From: Aequorivita sinensis
Lineage (GTDB): Bacteria > Bacteroidota > Bacteroidia > Flavobacteriales > Flavobacteriaceae
Direction: 5' to 3'
Assembly: GCF_006346335.1 (NCBI RefSeq)
Contig: NZ_VDMC01000006.1
Coordinates: 1 to 64,000, forward strand
DNA: 64,000 bases
A program made the position numbers and the translations under genes. Below are positions 8,560 to 16,639 of this stretch, piece after piece. The notes beneath the pieces are model-generated. The model searched no databases and was not told the origin of the DNA. It saw only the letters and a program-made list of their open reading frames with translations. Position 1 is the first letter of the stretch. Each line of letters starts with the position of its first letter.

Positions 8560-9160
8560 TATGGTCTGTATACTTAATAATTTTCGCTGGCACGCCTACA
8601 ACAACTGCAAAATCAGGTACATCTCTAATAACTACAGCTCCTGCACCAATTATCGCCCACTTTCCGATTTTTATCCCTTGTAAAACACTAGCGCCTATAC
8701 CGATGTGTGCTCCTTCCTCCACTTCAACCTCACCTGCTAAACTGGAATTTGGAGATATATGAACGAAATTATTTATAATGCAATCGTGTTCTAATACAGC
8801 CCCACTATTTATGATACAGTGTTCTCCTATAGTTACATTAGCGTTAATTACTGTATTCGCCATTACAACGGTACCCACACCTAAAGAGGATCTTTGTGAT
8901 ATACTTGCTGTTTTATGAAACAACCTTCCAAAAGAAACTTTTAATTTTGAACTTAGAATTTTTCGAGTGTTATTATTCCCAATTGAAATCACCCAATTAT
9001 TATCAGTTTCAGTGTTCACACTTAAAAACTTTTTCACAGGAATCTCGAAAATAGTATCAGTTTTAGGATTATCGTCGTAGATACAAAGTATCTTTTGATT
9101 TATCGACTCTGCTATATCGATAACAGATTTACAATGCCCACTTGCCCCGTATAGAATCAT
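8549..9160 (-). CDS. pglD: Sugar O/N-acetyltransferase, left-handed beta helix (PglD/NeuD family)
   Basis: Acetylates the 4-amino group of the UDP-amino sugar with acetyl-CoA. The N-terminal part (1-75) is the small Rossmann-like PglD_N domain starting ILYGASGHCKSV. Residues 85-195 are hexapeptide repeats (isoleucine/valine every sixth residue) that form the beta helix. The catalytic base is His125 in LEHDC, followed by NNFVHISPNSSLAG. Length of 203 is normal for the family. It lies one base downstream of pglC and overlaps the start of the broken glycosyltransferase, so all are one transcript. The assignment to bacillosamine rests on this neighbourhood. Confidence 0.88.
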   Translation of the reverse strand: MILYGASGHCKSVIDIAESINQKILCIYDDNPKTDTIFEIPVKKFLSVNTETDNNWVISIGNNNTRKILSSKLKVSFGRLFHKTASISQRSSLGVGTVVMANTVINANVTIGEHCIINSGAVLEHDCIINNFVHISPNSSLAGEVEVEEGAHIGIGASVLQGIKIGKWAIIGAGAVVIRDVPDFAVVVGVPAKIIKYTDHNDN

Positions 9161-9161
9161 G

Positions 9162-9764
9162 CTAATTTCCTTTAAATGATTCGGCAGTAACTTGCCCTTC
9201 TTGACTAATCCCTTCTTTTATAAATACTTTCTTAATCGTCATAAAAAATATTTTTACATCAAGAAAAAAAGTTTGATTGTTGACATACCAAACATCATAC
9301 TCGAACTTTTTTTCCCAAGACACAGTGTTTCTCCCATTTACTTGTGCCCAACCTGTTATCCCTGGCTTTACATCGTGACGATGGCGTTGAATCTCATTAT
9401 ATAAAGGCAAGTACTCTGGTAATAACGGTCTTGGCCCGATAAAACTCATATCGCCCTTAAGCACATTAATAAGTTGTGGAATTTCGTCTAATGAGGTTTT
9501 TCGAACGAAGCTCCCAATTTTTGTTAAGCGAGCGGAATCAGGTAAAAGATTCCCTTTAGAATCTTTTTTGTCGTTCATGCTTTTGAACTTAATTATTTTA
9601 AAAATTCTCTCGTCCTTACCCGGTCTGCGCTGAAAAAAGAAAGGCTTGCCATTATTTGCAATAGCCAAACCTAGAGTAACTACTAGAAATATTGGAGATA
9701 AAACGACCAACCCTATAAAGGCAGCTAAAAAATCGAACAATGGTTTTAATATATTCTTATACAT
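9162..9764 (-). CDS. pglC: Initiating phosphoglycosyltransferase (PglC/WcaJ-C-terminal type)
   Basis: Transfers the phospho-sugar from the UDP-sugar to undecaprenyl phosphate at the cytoplasmic face, starting the repeat unit. The 200-residue protein is the small monotopic form: re-entrant hydrophobic helix at about 10-35, basic QRRPGKDERIFKIIKFKSM region, the Asp93-Glu94 catalytic dyad in SLDEIPQL, GDMSFIGPRP at 104-113, and the C-terminal PGITGWAQVNGRN motif. It is the intact counterpart of the broken copy two genes downstream. Together with PglD, PglE and PglF it makes a complete route from UDP-GlcNAc to a lipid-linked amino sugar. Confidence 0.92.
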   Translation of the reverse strand: MYKNILKPLFDFLAAFIGLVVLSPIFLVVTLGLAIANNGKPFFFQRRPGKDERIFKIIKFKSMNDKKDSKGNLLPDSARLTKIGSFVRKTSLDEIPQLINVLKGDMSFIGPRPLLPEYLPLYNEIQRHRHDVKPGITGWAQVNGRNTVSWEKKFEYDVWYVNNQTFFLDVKIFFMTIKKVFIKEGISQEGQVTAESFKGN

Positions 9765-9846
9765 TAATTCTATAAAATATATAATTGATAAAGCACATAG
9801 CTCTAAATTATGAATTATTCACTATTAACAACTCTTTTTAAATTAT

Positions 9847-10938
9847 CTATAAACCTACTAAAATAAAATTCATTAAAAATGTAAAAGAGTAATATGCTAC
9901 TAATAGTAAACCTATTTTTTTATGTTGTTTGTCGACAATATATTTTTTTAATAAAGGATAGAGAATTACTAAGCTAATCATAAACCAGGATAAGTACGCA
10001 AATCTGTTTGAAAACTGAGCACGAATTACCAAGATCCAAAAAGCATTTGTCAAAATATAAGTGTTAAACAGCCAAAAATAAATTTTGTCTTTATATTTTC
10101 TCTTAAAAATGTAGAACCAACCAGCAAAAACTGCCGTAGCACTATACAACAAAAAATCCCAACGGAAGCCTGAACTCGCGAACTCAACATTATATACATT
10201 TTCTTGTGTTAAGTAACTTGTCCTTTCGTCAAACCCAATACTTGCAAAGAGATTAATAAAAGCTCCTCCCGCAATTAGTGATAATGGAATACAAAATACC
10301 CAAAAGTACATTAAAACCTTAGGGTTATTGTAAAAATTTGCCAGTAAAAAAGCAGCGGCGGGTAATGCCATTGATTTATGAATATTGATTGCGATTAAAA
10401 TTATAATTACTTGCCAAATTTTTTTCTCTCGAGACATCCCCCATAAAAAAATTGACCCAGCAATTCCATTTCTAATACCATTTGTGCCATAAGTCCAAAA
10501 AGAAAAAGACGTTACTAAAAACAAAAATGCATAAAACCAATAATCCTTAAACCATTTTTTACTAACAGCTATTAAAGGAAGTATGTATAGAATTACACAA
10601 AGAAGAAAATAAATTCTTGCATTTACAAATTGTGAACTTATCTTAGTGAAAACTTGGAAAAGGATATCATTAGGTGAGGTTATTTGTCCACCATTCTGAT
10701 AATACACAAACCGTTTATTGTATGTTAACATATCGACAAACACTCCACTAATTGGTCGCAAACCCATATAGAGAATAATAAATATTAGGTAAGTCCAACC
10801 CATTACCTTCATATATCTAAAATTCTCATTACTATTAATAGCATTACTTTGAGAATGAATAAAGGTTATTAATACCAAAAATAGCAAAATAATATAGTGT
10901 GTAGGTGTATAAACCTCTATTGGAATCCAATCAAACAT
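9847..10938 (-). CDS. EpsG-family polysaccharide polymerase
   Basis: Very hydrophobic 363-residue protein with about ten predicted membrane segments and no large soluble domain. Features seen include a first helix at 14-26, a YMGLRPISG loop near 60, and FWTYGTNGIRNGIAGSIFLWG, the typical RNG-containing segment of EpsG-type (Wzy-like) polymerases. These join repeat units in the periplasm. It is the most upstream gene of the visible locus, 82 bases before pglC. No flippase (Wzx) or further glycosyltransferase is present between here and 11 kb, so those must be elsewhere or lost. Confidence 0.75.
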   Translation of the reverse strand: MFDWIPIEVYTPTHYIILLFLVLITFIHSQSNAINSNENFRYMKVMGWTYLIFIILYMGLRPISGVFVDMLTYNKRFVYYQNGGQITSPNDILFQVFTKISSQFVNARIYFLLCVILYILPLIAVSKKWFKDYWFYAFLFLVTSFSFWTYGTNGIRNGIAGSIFLWGMSREKKIWQVIIILIAINIHKSMALPAAAFLLANFYNNPKVLMYFWVFCIPLSLIAGGAFINLFASIGFDERTSYLTQENVYNVEFASSGFRWDFLLYSATAVFAGWFYIFKRKYKDKIYFWLFNTYILTNAFWILVIRAQFSNRFAYLSWFMISLVILYPLLKKYIVDKQHKKIGLLLVAYYSFTFLMNFILVGL

Positions 10939-11135
10939 ATATTAAGTAAAACATTAAAAGGGTTTATTATTTAGTTAAAAAAACACTATTGACTGTAAAT
11001 AGCTTTAGAAAACAAACCCATCTAAACAGGTTATTTACTTTTCTTCACACCAAGTTTTCGAAGATAAGTATTTGTTATATTTTTTATTATAAAATCAATT
11101 TCAAAAATTCAAGTATCAATTAGAAGTTGAAAACA

Positions 11136-11175
11136 AAAAAATGGTCCTTTTTGAAATTCAAAAAAGACCATTTTA
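11136..11175 (-). terminator. Strong terminator after the outer-membrane barrel gene
   Basis: Arms AAAATGGTC and GACCATTTT, with an inner AAATTc pairing and CTTTTTG/CAAAAAA extension, form a long hairpin with T-runs on both sides. It lies about 50 bases past the stop of the minus-strand gene at 11227-11898. Confidence 0.85.
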
Positions 11176-11226
11176 AATCATACTATATACATGGCCCAAA
11201 GCCAATTAAATTTTTTTATTGAAAAA

Positions 11227-11898
11227 TTAATCCTCATAATACCAATCTGCGTGCTCTTCTCTATTTCCAAAGCTGACACTTAGACCTAAACTTAAATTCA
11301 CTAAACCACCTGTTTCGTGCTTATAACCAAGGTCGAAAAGCTCACCTCCATAAGAGTAATGCTGCTTGATATTAGCCATATAAGATATATCTGCAAACAA
11401 AGCAAAATTATCAGAAATTCTAAATTGAGGCGTAAATCCAACAATAATATTTCCTATGTGATCTGTTCCTTTTGAACCAGATGGATTAGCAAAAGTAACA
11501 CCACCACCTAAGTGAAATAAAAGACCTATATTTTCTTTAAATTCGCCTTCAACATTGGCTACCTTCCAAACATTGGCAACCCCTTCAATTGCTACTCTAT
11601 TAAATTTCACACCACCCTCTACAATTTCACTTGGATTTTCAAAATTTAAGAATGAATAATGTGCTCTTACACCATAAGTATCGGTTATCATATAACGAAC
11701 TCCAGCTTGAAATTGCTTAAATGCCCCGTCATAATCTCCTAAATCCACAAATTTATTTGGAGCTAAAGGAACGTGATATCCTGTTTGGGCTTCTATAGAC
11801 CAGTTATTATATTGTCTATCACCTTTTTGTGCTGTTGCTGTTATGCCAATCAATAAGAATGCGGCAATGGAAAAAAACTTGATATTCACTAACTTCAT
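11227..11898 (-). CDS. Outer-membrane beta-barrel protein, OmpA-N-terminal-like, no peptidoglycan domain
   Basis: The 223-residue precursor has a signal peptide cleaved after about residue 23 (TATAQ). The rest alternates aromatic and polar residues in strands with glycine-rich turns (NWSIEAQTGYHVPLAPNKF, YMITDTYGVRAHYSF, LFADISYMANI), as in eight-stranded OmpA-type barrels of Bacteroidota. Longer relatives carry a C-terminal OmpA peptidoglycan domain; this one ends after the last strand with an acidic tail (EEHADWYYED). Substrate or role cannot be read from the sequence. It has its own terminator. Confidence 0.7.
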   Translation of the reverse strand: MKLVNIKFFSIAAFLLIGITATAQKGDRQYNNWSIEAQTGYHVPLAPNKFVDLGDYDGAFKQFQAGVRYMITDTYGVRAHYSFLNFENPSEIVEGGVKFNRVAIEGVANVWKVANVEGEFKENIGLLFHLGGGVTFANPSGSKGTDHIGNIIVGFTPQFRISDNFALFADISYMANIKQHYSYGGELFDLGYKHETGGLVNLSLGLSVSFGNREEHADWYYED

Positions 11899-12036
11899 GT
11901 TGATTAGTTTAAATGTATTATAATTTTATTTTATAAATATTCGAATTAATAAGTGGCAAAAATAAGATAATTTTTATTGAATGCTAATCTTATTAACACT
12001 AAATTATATCCTATTTTTTTTTAATTATAGCTAAAG

Positions 12037-13293
12037 CTAAACAATCATCCCAGCTGCTACCGTCTCATGTGTTGAATCTTCTATTAAGATAAAACTCCCT
12101 GTAATTCGGTTGTCGCGGTATTCGTCTACCATTAAAGGGCGTGTAGTGCGGATAGTAATTCGGGCAATATCATTCATGTTTAAGGTATTATCCTCCTCTT
12201 GACGGGCATAGGTGTTGACATCTATTTTGTAAATTACATCTTTTATCATTGCCTTTTGTTCGTTTGAAGTATGAACTATAGTGTATTTCGCTCTAGGTTT
12301 GGCTGCAGAAGTATTAAACCAACACAGCATGGCGTCAAATTCCTGTAAGGCTTTAGGTTGGTTGTTTTGCTTCACAATCATATCACCACGACTAATATCT
12401 ATATCATCTTCTAGAGTAATAGAAACACTCATAGGTGCAAACACTTCCTCCATAGCCCCTTCCATAGTATCGATGCTCTTAATTTTCGAACTAAACCCAG
12501 ATGGCATAACAACTACTTCATCTCCCTTTCTAAAAATTCCACTAGCAACTCTACCTGCATATCCTCTATAATCTATAAAACCTTCTCGTTGCGGACGTAA
12601 AACGGTTTGTACCGGAAAACGAGCGTCAATTTTATTGATATCACTCCCAATATGCATAGTTTCTAAGGCATGTAATAAAGGTGGGCCTTGAAACCAATCC
12701 ATATTTGTTGAGCGGTTTACAACATTATCACCATTTAATGCGCTTATAGGAAGAAATTGAATGTCCTTAACAATAAGTTTCGAAGAAAAGCCTTCAAACT
12801 GACTAACGATATTCTCATAAACCTCCTCTGAATAATCCACTAAATCCATTTTATTGATACAAACAATAATGTGAGGGATATGCAGAAGTGAAGCTATAAA
12901 TGCGTGACGTTTAGTTTGTTCTATTACCCCGTGTCGCGCATCAATTAAAATTAATGCAGCATTTGCTGTGGAAGCTCCCGTAACCATATTTCGGGTGTAT
13001 TGTATGTGCCCTGGAGTATCGGCAATGATAAACTTACGCTTGGGAGTTGTAAAATATCTGTAAGCAACATCTATAGTAATCCCCTGCTCACGCTCATCGC
13101 GTAAACCATCTGTAAACAACGCAAGGTCAATTCCTTCGTGTCCTTTTTTACGGCTTGTATTTTCCACCGATTCCAACTGATCTTCAAAAATAGCTTTGCT
13201 ATCGTACAGTAGCCTTCCTATTAAAGTACTCTTCCCATCATCTACACTCCCCGCAGTCGTGAATCTCAATAACTGATTCTTATCTATTTCCAT
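12037..13293 (-). CDS. cysN: Sulfate adenylyltransferase subunit 1 (GTPase)
   Basis: The regulatory GTPase subunit of ATP sulfurylase; with CysD it makes adenosine phosphosulfate (APS) from sulfate and ATP. G1 is GSVDDGKS at 15-22, G3 DTPGH at 92-96 and G4 NKMD at 147-150, followed by the EF-Tu-like beta-barrel domains to residue 418. It has no fused CysC kinase domain, consistent with a separate cysC in the same cluster. Unusually for a cysDN pair, 274 non-coding bases including heptamer tract E separate it from cysD. Confidence 0.95.
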   Translation of the reverse strand: MEIDKNQLLRFTTAGSVDDGKSTLIGRLLYDSKAIFEDQLESVENTSRKKGHEGIDLALFTDGLRDEREQGITIDVAYRYFTTPKRKFIIADTPGHIQYTRNMVTGASTANAALILIDARHGVIEQTKRHAFIASLLHIPHIIVCINKMDLVDYSEEVYENIVSQFEGFSSKLIVKDIQFLPISALNGDNVVNRSTNMDWFQGPPLLHALETMHIGSDINKIDARFPVQTVLRPQREGFIDYRGYAGRVASGIFRKGDEVVVMPSGFSSKIKSIDTMEGAMEEVFAPMSVSITLEDDIDISRGDMIVKQNNQPKALQEFDAMLCWFNTSAAKPRAKYTIVHTSNEQKAMIKDVIYKIDVNTYARQEEDNTLNMNDIARITIRTTRPLMVDEYRDNRITGSFILIEDSTHETVAAGMIV

Positions 13294-13567
13294 TATAAAT
13301 GCTTATCACAGTTTATATTATATTGAATATTATCTAATAGTGTTCTTCTCCCAAAACCCTTCATTACTCATAAGCAAGATTTAAAAACCAAGTTGAAAGA
13401 AGCTAAACTTTTGTCTCATGAAATTGAAACTACCACTCAACGTCCTGTATCACGATTTCGTCTGAACTCATAACTCATAACTCTGAACTCATAACTCATA
13501 ACTCACAACTCTGAACTCATAACTCATAACTCATAAACTTCAAGTAAGTAAATCCATAATTCTTAAT
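13294..13567. repeat. cysD-cysN intergenic region with 7-bp repeat tract E
   Basis: The part at about 13462-13538 consists of eleven or so consecutive units AACTCNN, which is the reverse complement of the GAGTTNN units of tract B. The rest of the gap (13294-13461) shows no gene or clear hairpin. A promoter for cysN could be here. Confidence 0.85.
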
Positions 13568-14473
13568 TTAAAAATACCCCTCTCTTTTCCTGTCTTCCAT
13601 TGCTGTATCGCTCCTTTTATCATCGGTACGATTGCCGCGTTCAGTTTGTTTCATAGCTGCTACCTCAAGAACAATTTTATCTAAAGTATCAGCATCCGAT
13701 TCAATGCCACCTGTAATAGTGATATCACCAAGGGTTCTAAAACGAACTTTCTTAGTGTGAATCTTTTCGTTTTCCTCAAGTTTTAAGTATTCAGAAACTG
13801 GAATCCATGAATCACTTCGCCATACTACTTCACGATTATGGGCTTTATATAAAGATGGGATTTCAATTTGCTCTCTTTTGATGTAATTCCAAACATCCAT
13901 CTCGGTCCAATTGCTTATTGGAAAGGCACGAAAATGTTCCCCTTCAAAATGTTTTCCATTAAGAATATTCCAAAGTTCTGGACGTTGGTTTTTTGGGTCC
14001 CATTGTCCAAAATCGTCTCTGTGTGAAAAAAAGCGTTCTTTTGCTCGAGCTTTTTCTTCATCGCGTCTGCCGCCACCAATAGCACAATCAATTTTATTGC
14101 TTTCAATAGCGTCCAATAAAGTTGTTATTTGCAAGGCATTACGAGTAGCGTGCTTTCCCCTCTCTTCAGCAACACGCCCAGCATCAATAGATTCCTGTAC
14201 AGAACCTACTAACAACTGTACTCCTAAATTCTTCACTAAATCATCTCTAAACTGAATGGTTTCTGGGAAATTATGTCCTGTATCAATATGCAGTAAAGGG
14301 AAAGGTATCTTACAAGGGTAAAATGCTTTTTTTGCTAAATGGGTTACAAGAATAGAATCTTTTCCTCCAGAAAACAGTATTACAGGATTCTGAAACTGCG
14401 CATAAACCTCTCGAAGAATATAAATAGCTTCAGATTCTAATTCATCTAAATAATTTAAATAATATTTACTCAT
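13568..14473 (-). CDS. cysD: Sulfate adenylyltransferase subunit 2
   Basis: Catalytic subunit of ATP sulfurylase, an ATP-pyrophosphatase-fold protein. I start it at the ATG at 14473 (MSKYYLNYLDELE), which matches the usual CysD N-terminus; the frame is open to an earlier ATG at 14497 that would add eight residues. The PP-loop FSGGKDS is at residues 34-40 of this start. Other hallmarks are HIDTGHNFPET, GGGRRDEEKARAKER and the long C-terminal WIPVSEYLKLEENEKIHTKK region. The protein is full length (301 residues). It sits between repeat tracts E and F. Confidence 0.94.
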   Translation of the reverse strand: MSKYYLNYLDELESEAIYILREVYAQFQNPVILFSGGKDSILVTHLAKKAFYPCKIPFPLLHIDTGHNFPETIQFRDDLVKNLGVQLLVGSVQESIDAGRVAEERGKHATRNALQITTLLDAIESNKIDCAIGGGRRDEEKARAKERFFSHRDDFGQWDPKNQRPELWNILNGKHFEGEHFRAFPISNWTEMDVWNYIKREQIEIPSLYKAHNREVVWRSDSWIPVSEYLKLEENEKIHTKKVRFRTLGDITITGGIESDADTLDKIVLEVAAMKQTERGNRTDDKRSDTAMEDRKREGYF

Positions 14474-14507
14474 TTGCATTTTATTTATCCGAGGCATAAA
14501 AAAATAT

Positions 14508-14596
14508 CCTCTTTACTCTCTGTTCTCTTTTCCCTGCTCTATTTTCTATATTCCCTGCTCTCTTTTCTATGTTCTCTATTCTCTGTTCTTTCCTCC
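14508..14596. repeat. Degenerate 7-bp repeat tract F, between cysC and cysD
   Basis: About twelve units with a pyrimidine-rich core NNNTTCT (for example CTGTTCT, CTTTTCC, CTGCTCT, ATTTTCT, ATGTTCT, CTATTCT). It fills almost the whole gap between the stop of cysC and the start of cysD. Confidence 0.75.
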
Positions 14597-14598
14597 GT

Positions 14599-15189
14599 TT
14601 ACTTTACTCTATCATCAATCTCTTTCAAAATTAATGAAACCGCATCTTCCACCGAAATCTGTGAAGTATCTATTTCAATATCTGCTGCCATAGGGGGCTC
14701 ATAAGGTGCATCTACACCGGTAAAGTTTTTAATTTCTCCTGCTCGAGCTTTAGCGTATAAACCTTTAACATCTCTGCTTTCACATATCTCAATTGGAGTA
14801 TTTACGTATACTTCTATAAAGTTTTTATACCCTACAATCCGTTTTACCATTTCTCGATTCTCTCTATAAGGCGAAATAAATGAAGCCAAAACTATCAAAC
14901 CCGCATCCAGCATTAAATTGGCTACTTCGGCTATACGTCTGATATTTTCCGTTCTATCCTCAGGTGAAAATGTCAAGTTGTTGTTTAACCCACCTCTAAC
15001 GTTATCACCATCTAAAAGATAGGTGTGCATATTGCGTTGAAAAAGAGCACGCTCTAAGGCATCGGCAAGAGTAGATTTTCCAGACCCCGATAGTCCTGTA
15101 AACCAAAGCAACATTGGCTTCTGCTCTTTTAAATCACTCCTTTCATTTTGAGAAACACTAAAATTATGTGGAATAATATTTTCTTTCAT
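14599..15189 (-). CDS. cysC: Adenylylsulfate kinase
   Basis: Phosphorylates APS to PAPS, the activated sulfate used for reduction or for sulfotransferases. The P-loop GLSGSGKST is at 32-40. [16 protein letters not shown] and the [13 protein letters not shown] segment are the APS-binding signatures. Length (196) is normal. It lies in the order cysQ, DUF2061, cysC, cysD, cysN. No cysH (PAPS reductase) is visible in the window, so the PAPS could feed assimilation from an unlinked gene or sulfation of a product such as the polysaccharide; the sequence does not decide this. Confidence 0.95.
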   Translation of the reverse strand: MKENIIPHNFSVSQNERSDLKEQKPMLLWFTGLSGSGKSTLADALERALFQRNMHTYLLDGDNVRGGLNNNLTFSPEDRTENIRRIAEVANLMLDAGLIVLASFISPYRENREMVKRIVGYKNFIEVYVNTPIEICESRDVKGLYAKARAGEIKNFTGVDAPYEPPMAADIEIDTSQISVEDAVSLILKEIDDRVK

Positions 15190-15250
15190 TATTAAAACAG
15201 ATATTTCGTTTATTCTTTTTTCAACTTAACCAATAGTTGTTTTTTTTTAC

Positions 15251-15280
15251 GACTGAACTCTCCTCTCTCCTTTTTCTTAA
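15251..15280. repeat. Short remnant of 7-bp repeat, between DUF2061 gene and cysC
   Basis: Three or four units (CTGAACT, CTCCTCT, CTCCTTT) with the same step as the larger tracts. The rest of this 160-base gap is AT-rich and shows nothing else. Confidence 0.45.
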
Positions 15281-15350
15281 CTAATATCATTAATCTTTAT
15301 GTAAAAATGATTCGTAATTCACAATTCTACATTCTGAATTCTTAATTATC

Positions 15351-15779
15351 TCACATCTCCATCCTATCAATCAAACCAAAATCAATTCTATACCAAATTC
15401 GTTCGTGAATATAGTATAAAATCATTTTGGTTAAAAGTTCAGCTAGACCTATTTTAACTCCAGTTAAAGGGTTACCGGTTAAAAGCCAAGCTAAAACCAT
15501 AGTATCTGCTGTTCCCACCATTCGCCAAGTAATAGTTTTTGCTAAATGCCGCATTTTGTTTTCGCGAACCAATCCACTTTTTGAAAGATTGATATTAAAC
15601 CAAACTCGTTCGTGTAAGTAATACAGTACCATTTTCGTTATTACCTCGGCGAAACCTATTTTTAACCCCGTCATAGGGTTTCCTGTAATTAACCATGATA
15701 GAAACACGGTATCTACAGACCCAACTATTCTCCAGGTTAAGGCTTTTGCAATATGTCGTTTTCTAGAAGGATCCTTCAT
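15351..15779 (-). CDS. Membrane protein with two tandem DUF2061 domains
   Basis: The 142-residue protein is an internal duplication. Residues about 8-60 and 77-130 are nearly the same: KALTWRIVGSVDTVFLSWL...KIGFAEVITKMVLYYLHERVW against KTITWRMVGTADTMVLAWL...KIGLAELLTKMILYYIHERIW. Each copy has two hydrophobic helices and ends in a basic, aromatic YLHERVW motif. I use the ATG at 15779, which overlaps the cysQ stop as TGATG, rather than a TTG one codon earlier. DUF2061 genes often sit in sulfate-assimilation clusters, so a role in sulfate handling is plausible, but none is established. Confidence 0.85.
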   Translation of the reverse strand: MKDPSRKRHIAKALTWRIVGSVDTVFLSWLITGNPMTGLKIGFAEVITKMVLYYLHERVWFNINLSKSGLVRENKMRHLAKTITWRMVGTADTMVLAWLLTGNPLTGVKIGLAELLTKMILYYIHERIWYRIDFGLIDRMEM

Positions 15780-16567
15780 CAAACTTCTGCAACAAAATAG
15801 TTGTTCAATAAATTGAGCTTGTTATAAATCATTTCGTTGCCAGTTGTTTGGTCAATAACACTTATACCAACTGCTTTGCAAATTGCATGTCCTGCGGCTG
15901 TATCCCATTCCATAGTAGGGGCATATCGCGGATATAGATGCGCCAAACCTTCAGCTAACAAACAAAATTTTAATGAACTTCCCTTAGAAACTATTTCAAC
16001 CTTATGTTTCTTTTTTACCTCAGAAATAAAGTCTTCTGTTTCCTTATTTAAATGCGATCGACTTCCAACTATTTTTACTTCTGAAGTTATAGCCGAAGGG
16101 TTTATCGCTTCTGCTTTTGCGAAAATTTCTTCAACCGAATCCTCTTCAGAAGAAATAATTACTTTTCTTGACTCCTTTCCTGTTTCCGAAGTATAATAAA
16201 GCTCTTTTGAAACTGGAACGTAAATCACACCTAATATAGGAGCGCCATTTTCAACTAATGCAATATTTACAGTGAATTCACCATTTCGTTTTATAAATTC
16301 TTTTGTACCATCTAGCGGATCTACAATCCAACAACGTTTCCAGTCTTTTCGTTCTTCATAATCTAACTGACGGTTTTCTTCGCTTATAATTGGAATATCA
16401 GTAGTAAACAGATACTTCATTATAGCAGTATTTGCATTTTTATCGGCCTGTGTTAAAGGGGATGCGTCATCTTTAGTTTCAACATTAAAATCGGTTTCGT
16501 AAATTTTTAAAATTTCAGCACCTGCAACTAAGGCTGCTTTAATTGCTATTGTTAAAAGTGATTTCAT
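15779..16567 (-). CDS. cysQ: 3'(2'),5'-bisphosphate nucleotidase
   Basis: Removes the 3' phosphate from PAP (and possibly PAPS), recycling the by-product of PAPS use. It belongs to the inositol monophosphatase fold. Metal ligands are in Glu63 (SEEN), the DPLDGTKEF motif at 83-91, and the C-terminal WDTAAGHAI motif. The length of 262 is typical. It is the first gene of the visible cys cluster and overlaps the DUF2061 gene by one base, so the two are coupled. Confidence 0.93.
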   Translation of the reverse strand: MKSLLTIAIKAALVAGAEILKIYETDFNVETKDDASPLTQADKNANTAIMKYLFTTDIPIISEENRQLDYEERKDWKRCWIVDPLDGTKEFIKRNGEFTVNIALVENGAPILGVIYVPVSKELYYTSETGKESRKVIISSEEDSVEEIFAKAEAINPSAITSEVKIVGSRSHLNKETEDFISEVKKKHKVEIVSKGSSLKFCLLAEGLAHLYPRYAPTMEWDTAAGHAICKAVGISVIDQTTGNEMIYNKLNLLNNYFVAEV

Positions 16568-16639
16568 ACTCGCTTTGGTTAGGGGCTACAAAATACAATT
16601 TAATGAATAACAATAAAAAGTTATTAGCATCAACAATTA

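Noticed and set aside
13568-14497. Earlier ATG of cysD at 14497
   Set aside because: The eight extra residues (MPRINKMQ) are not part of the CysD family, whose members begin MSKYYL-like.
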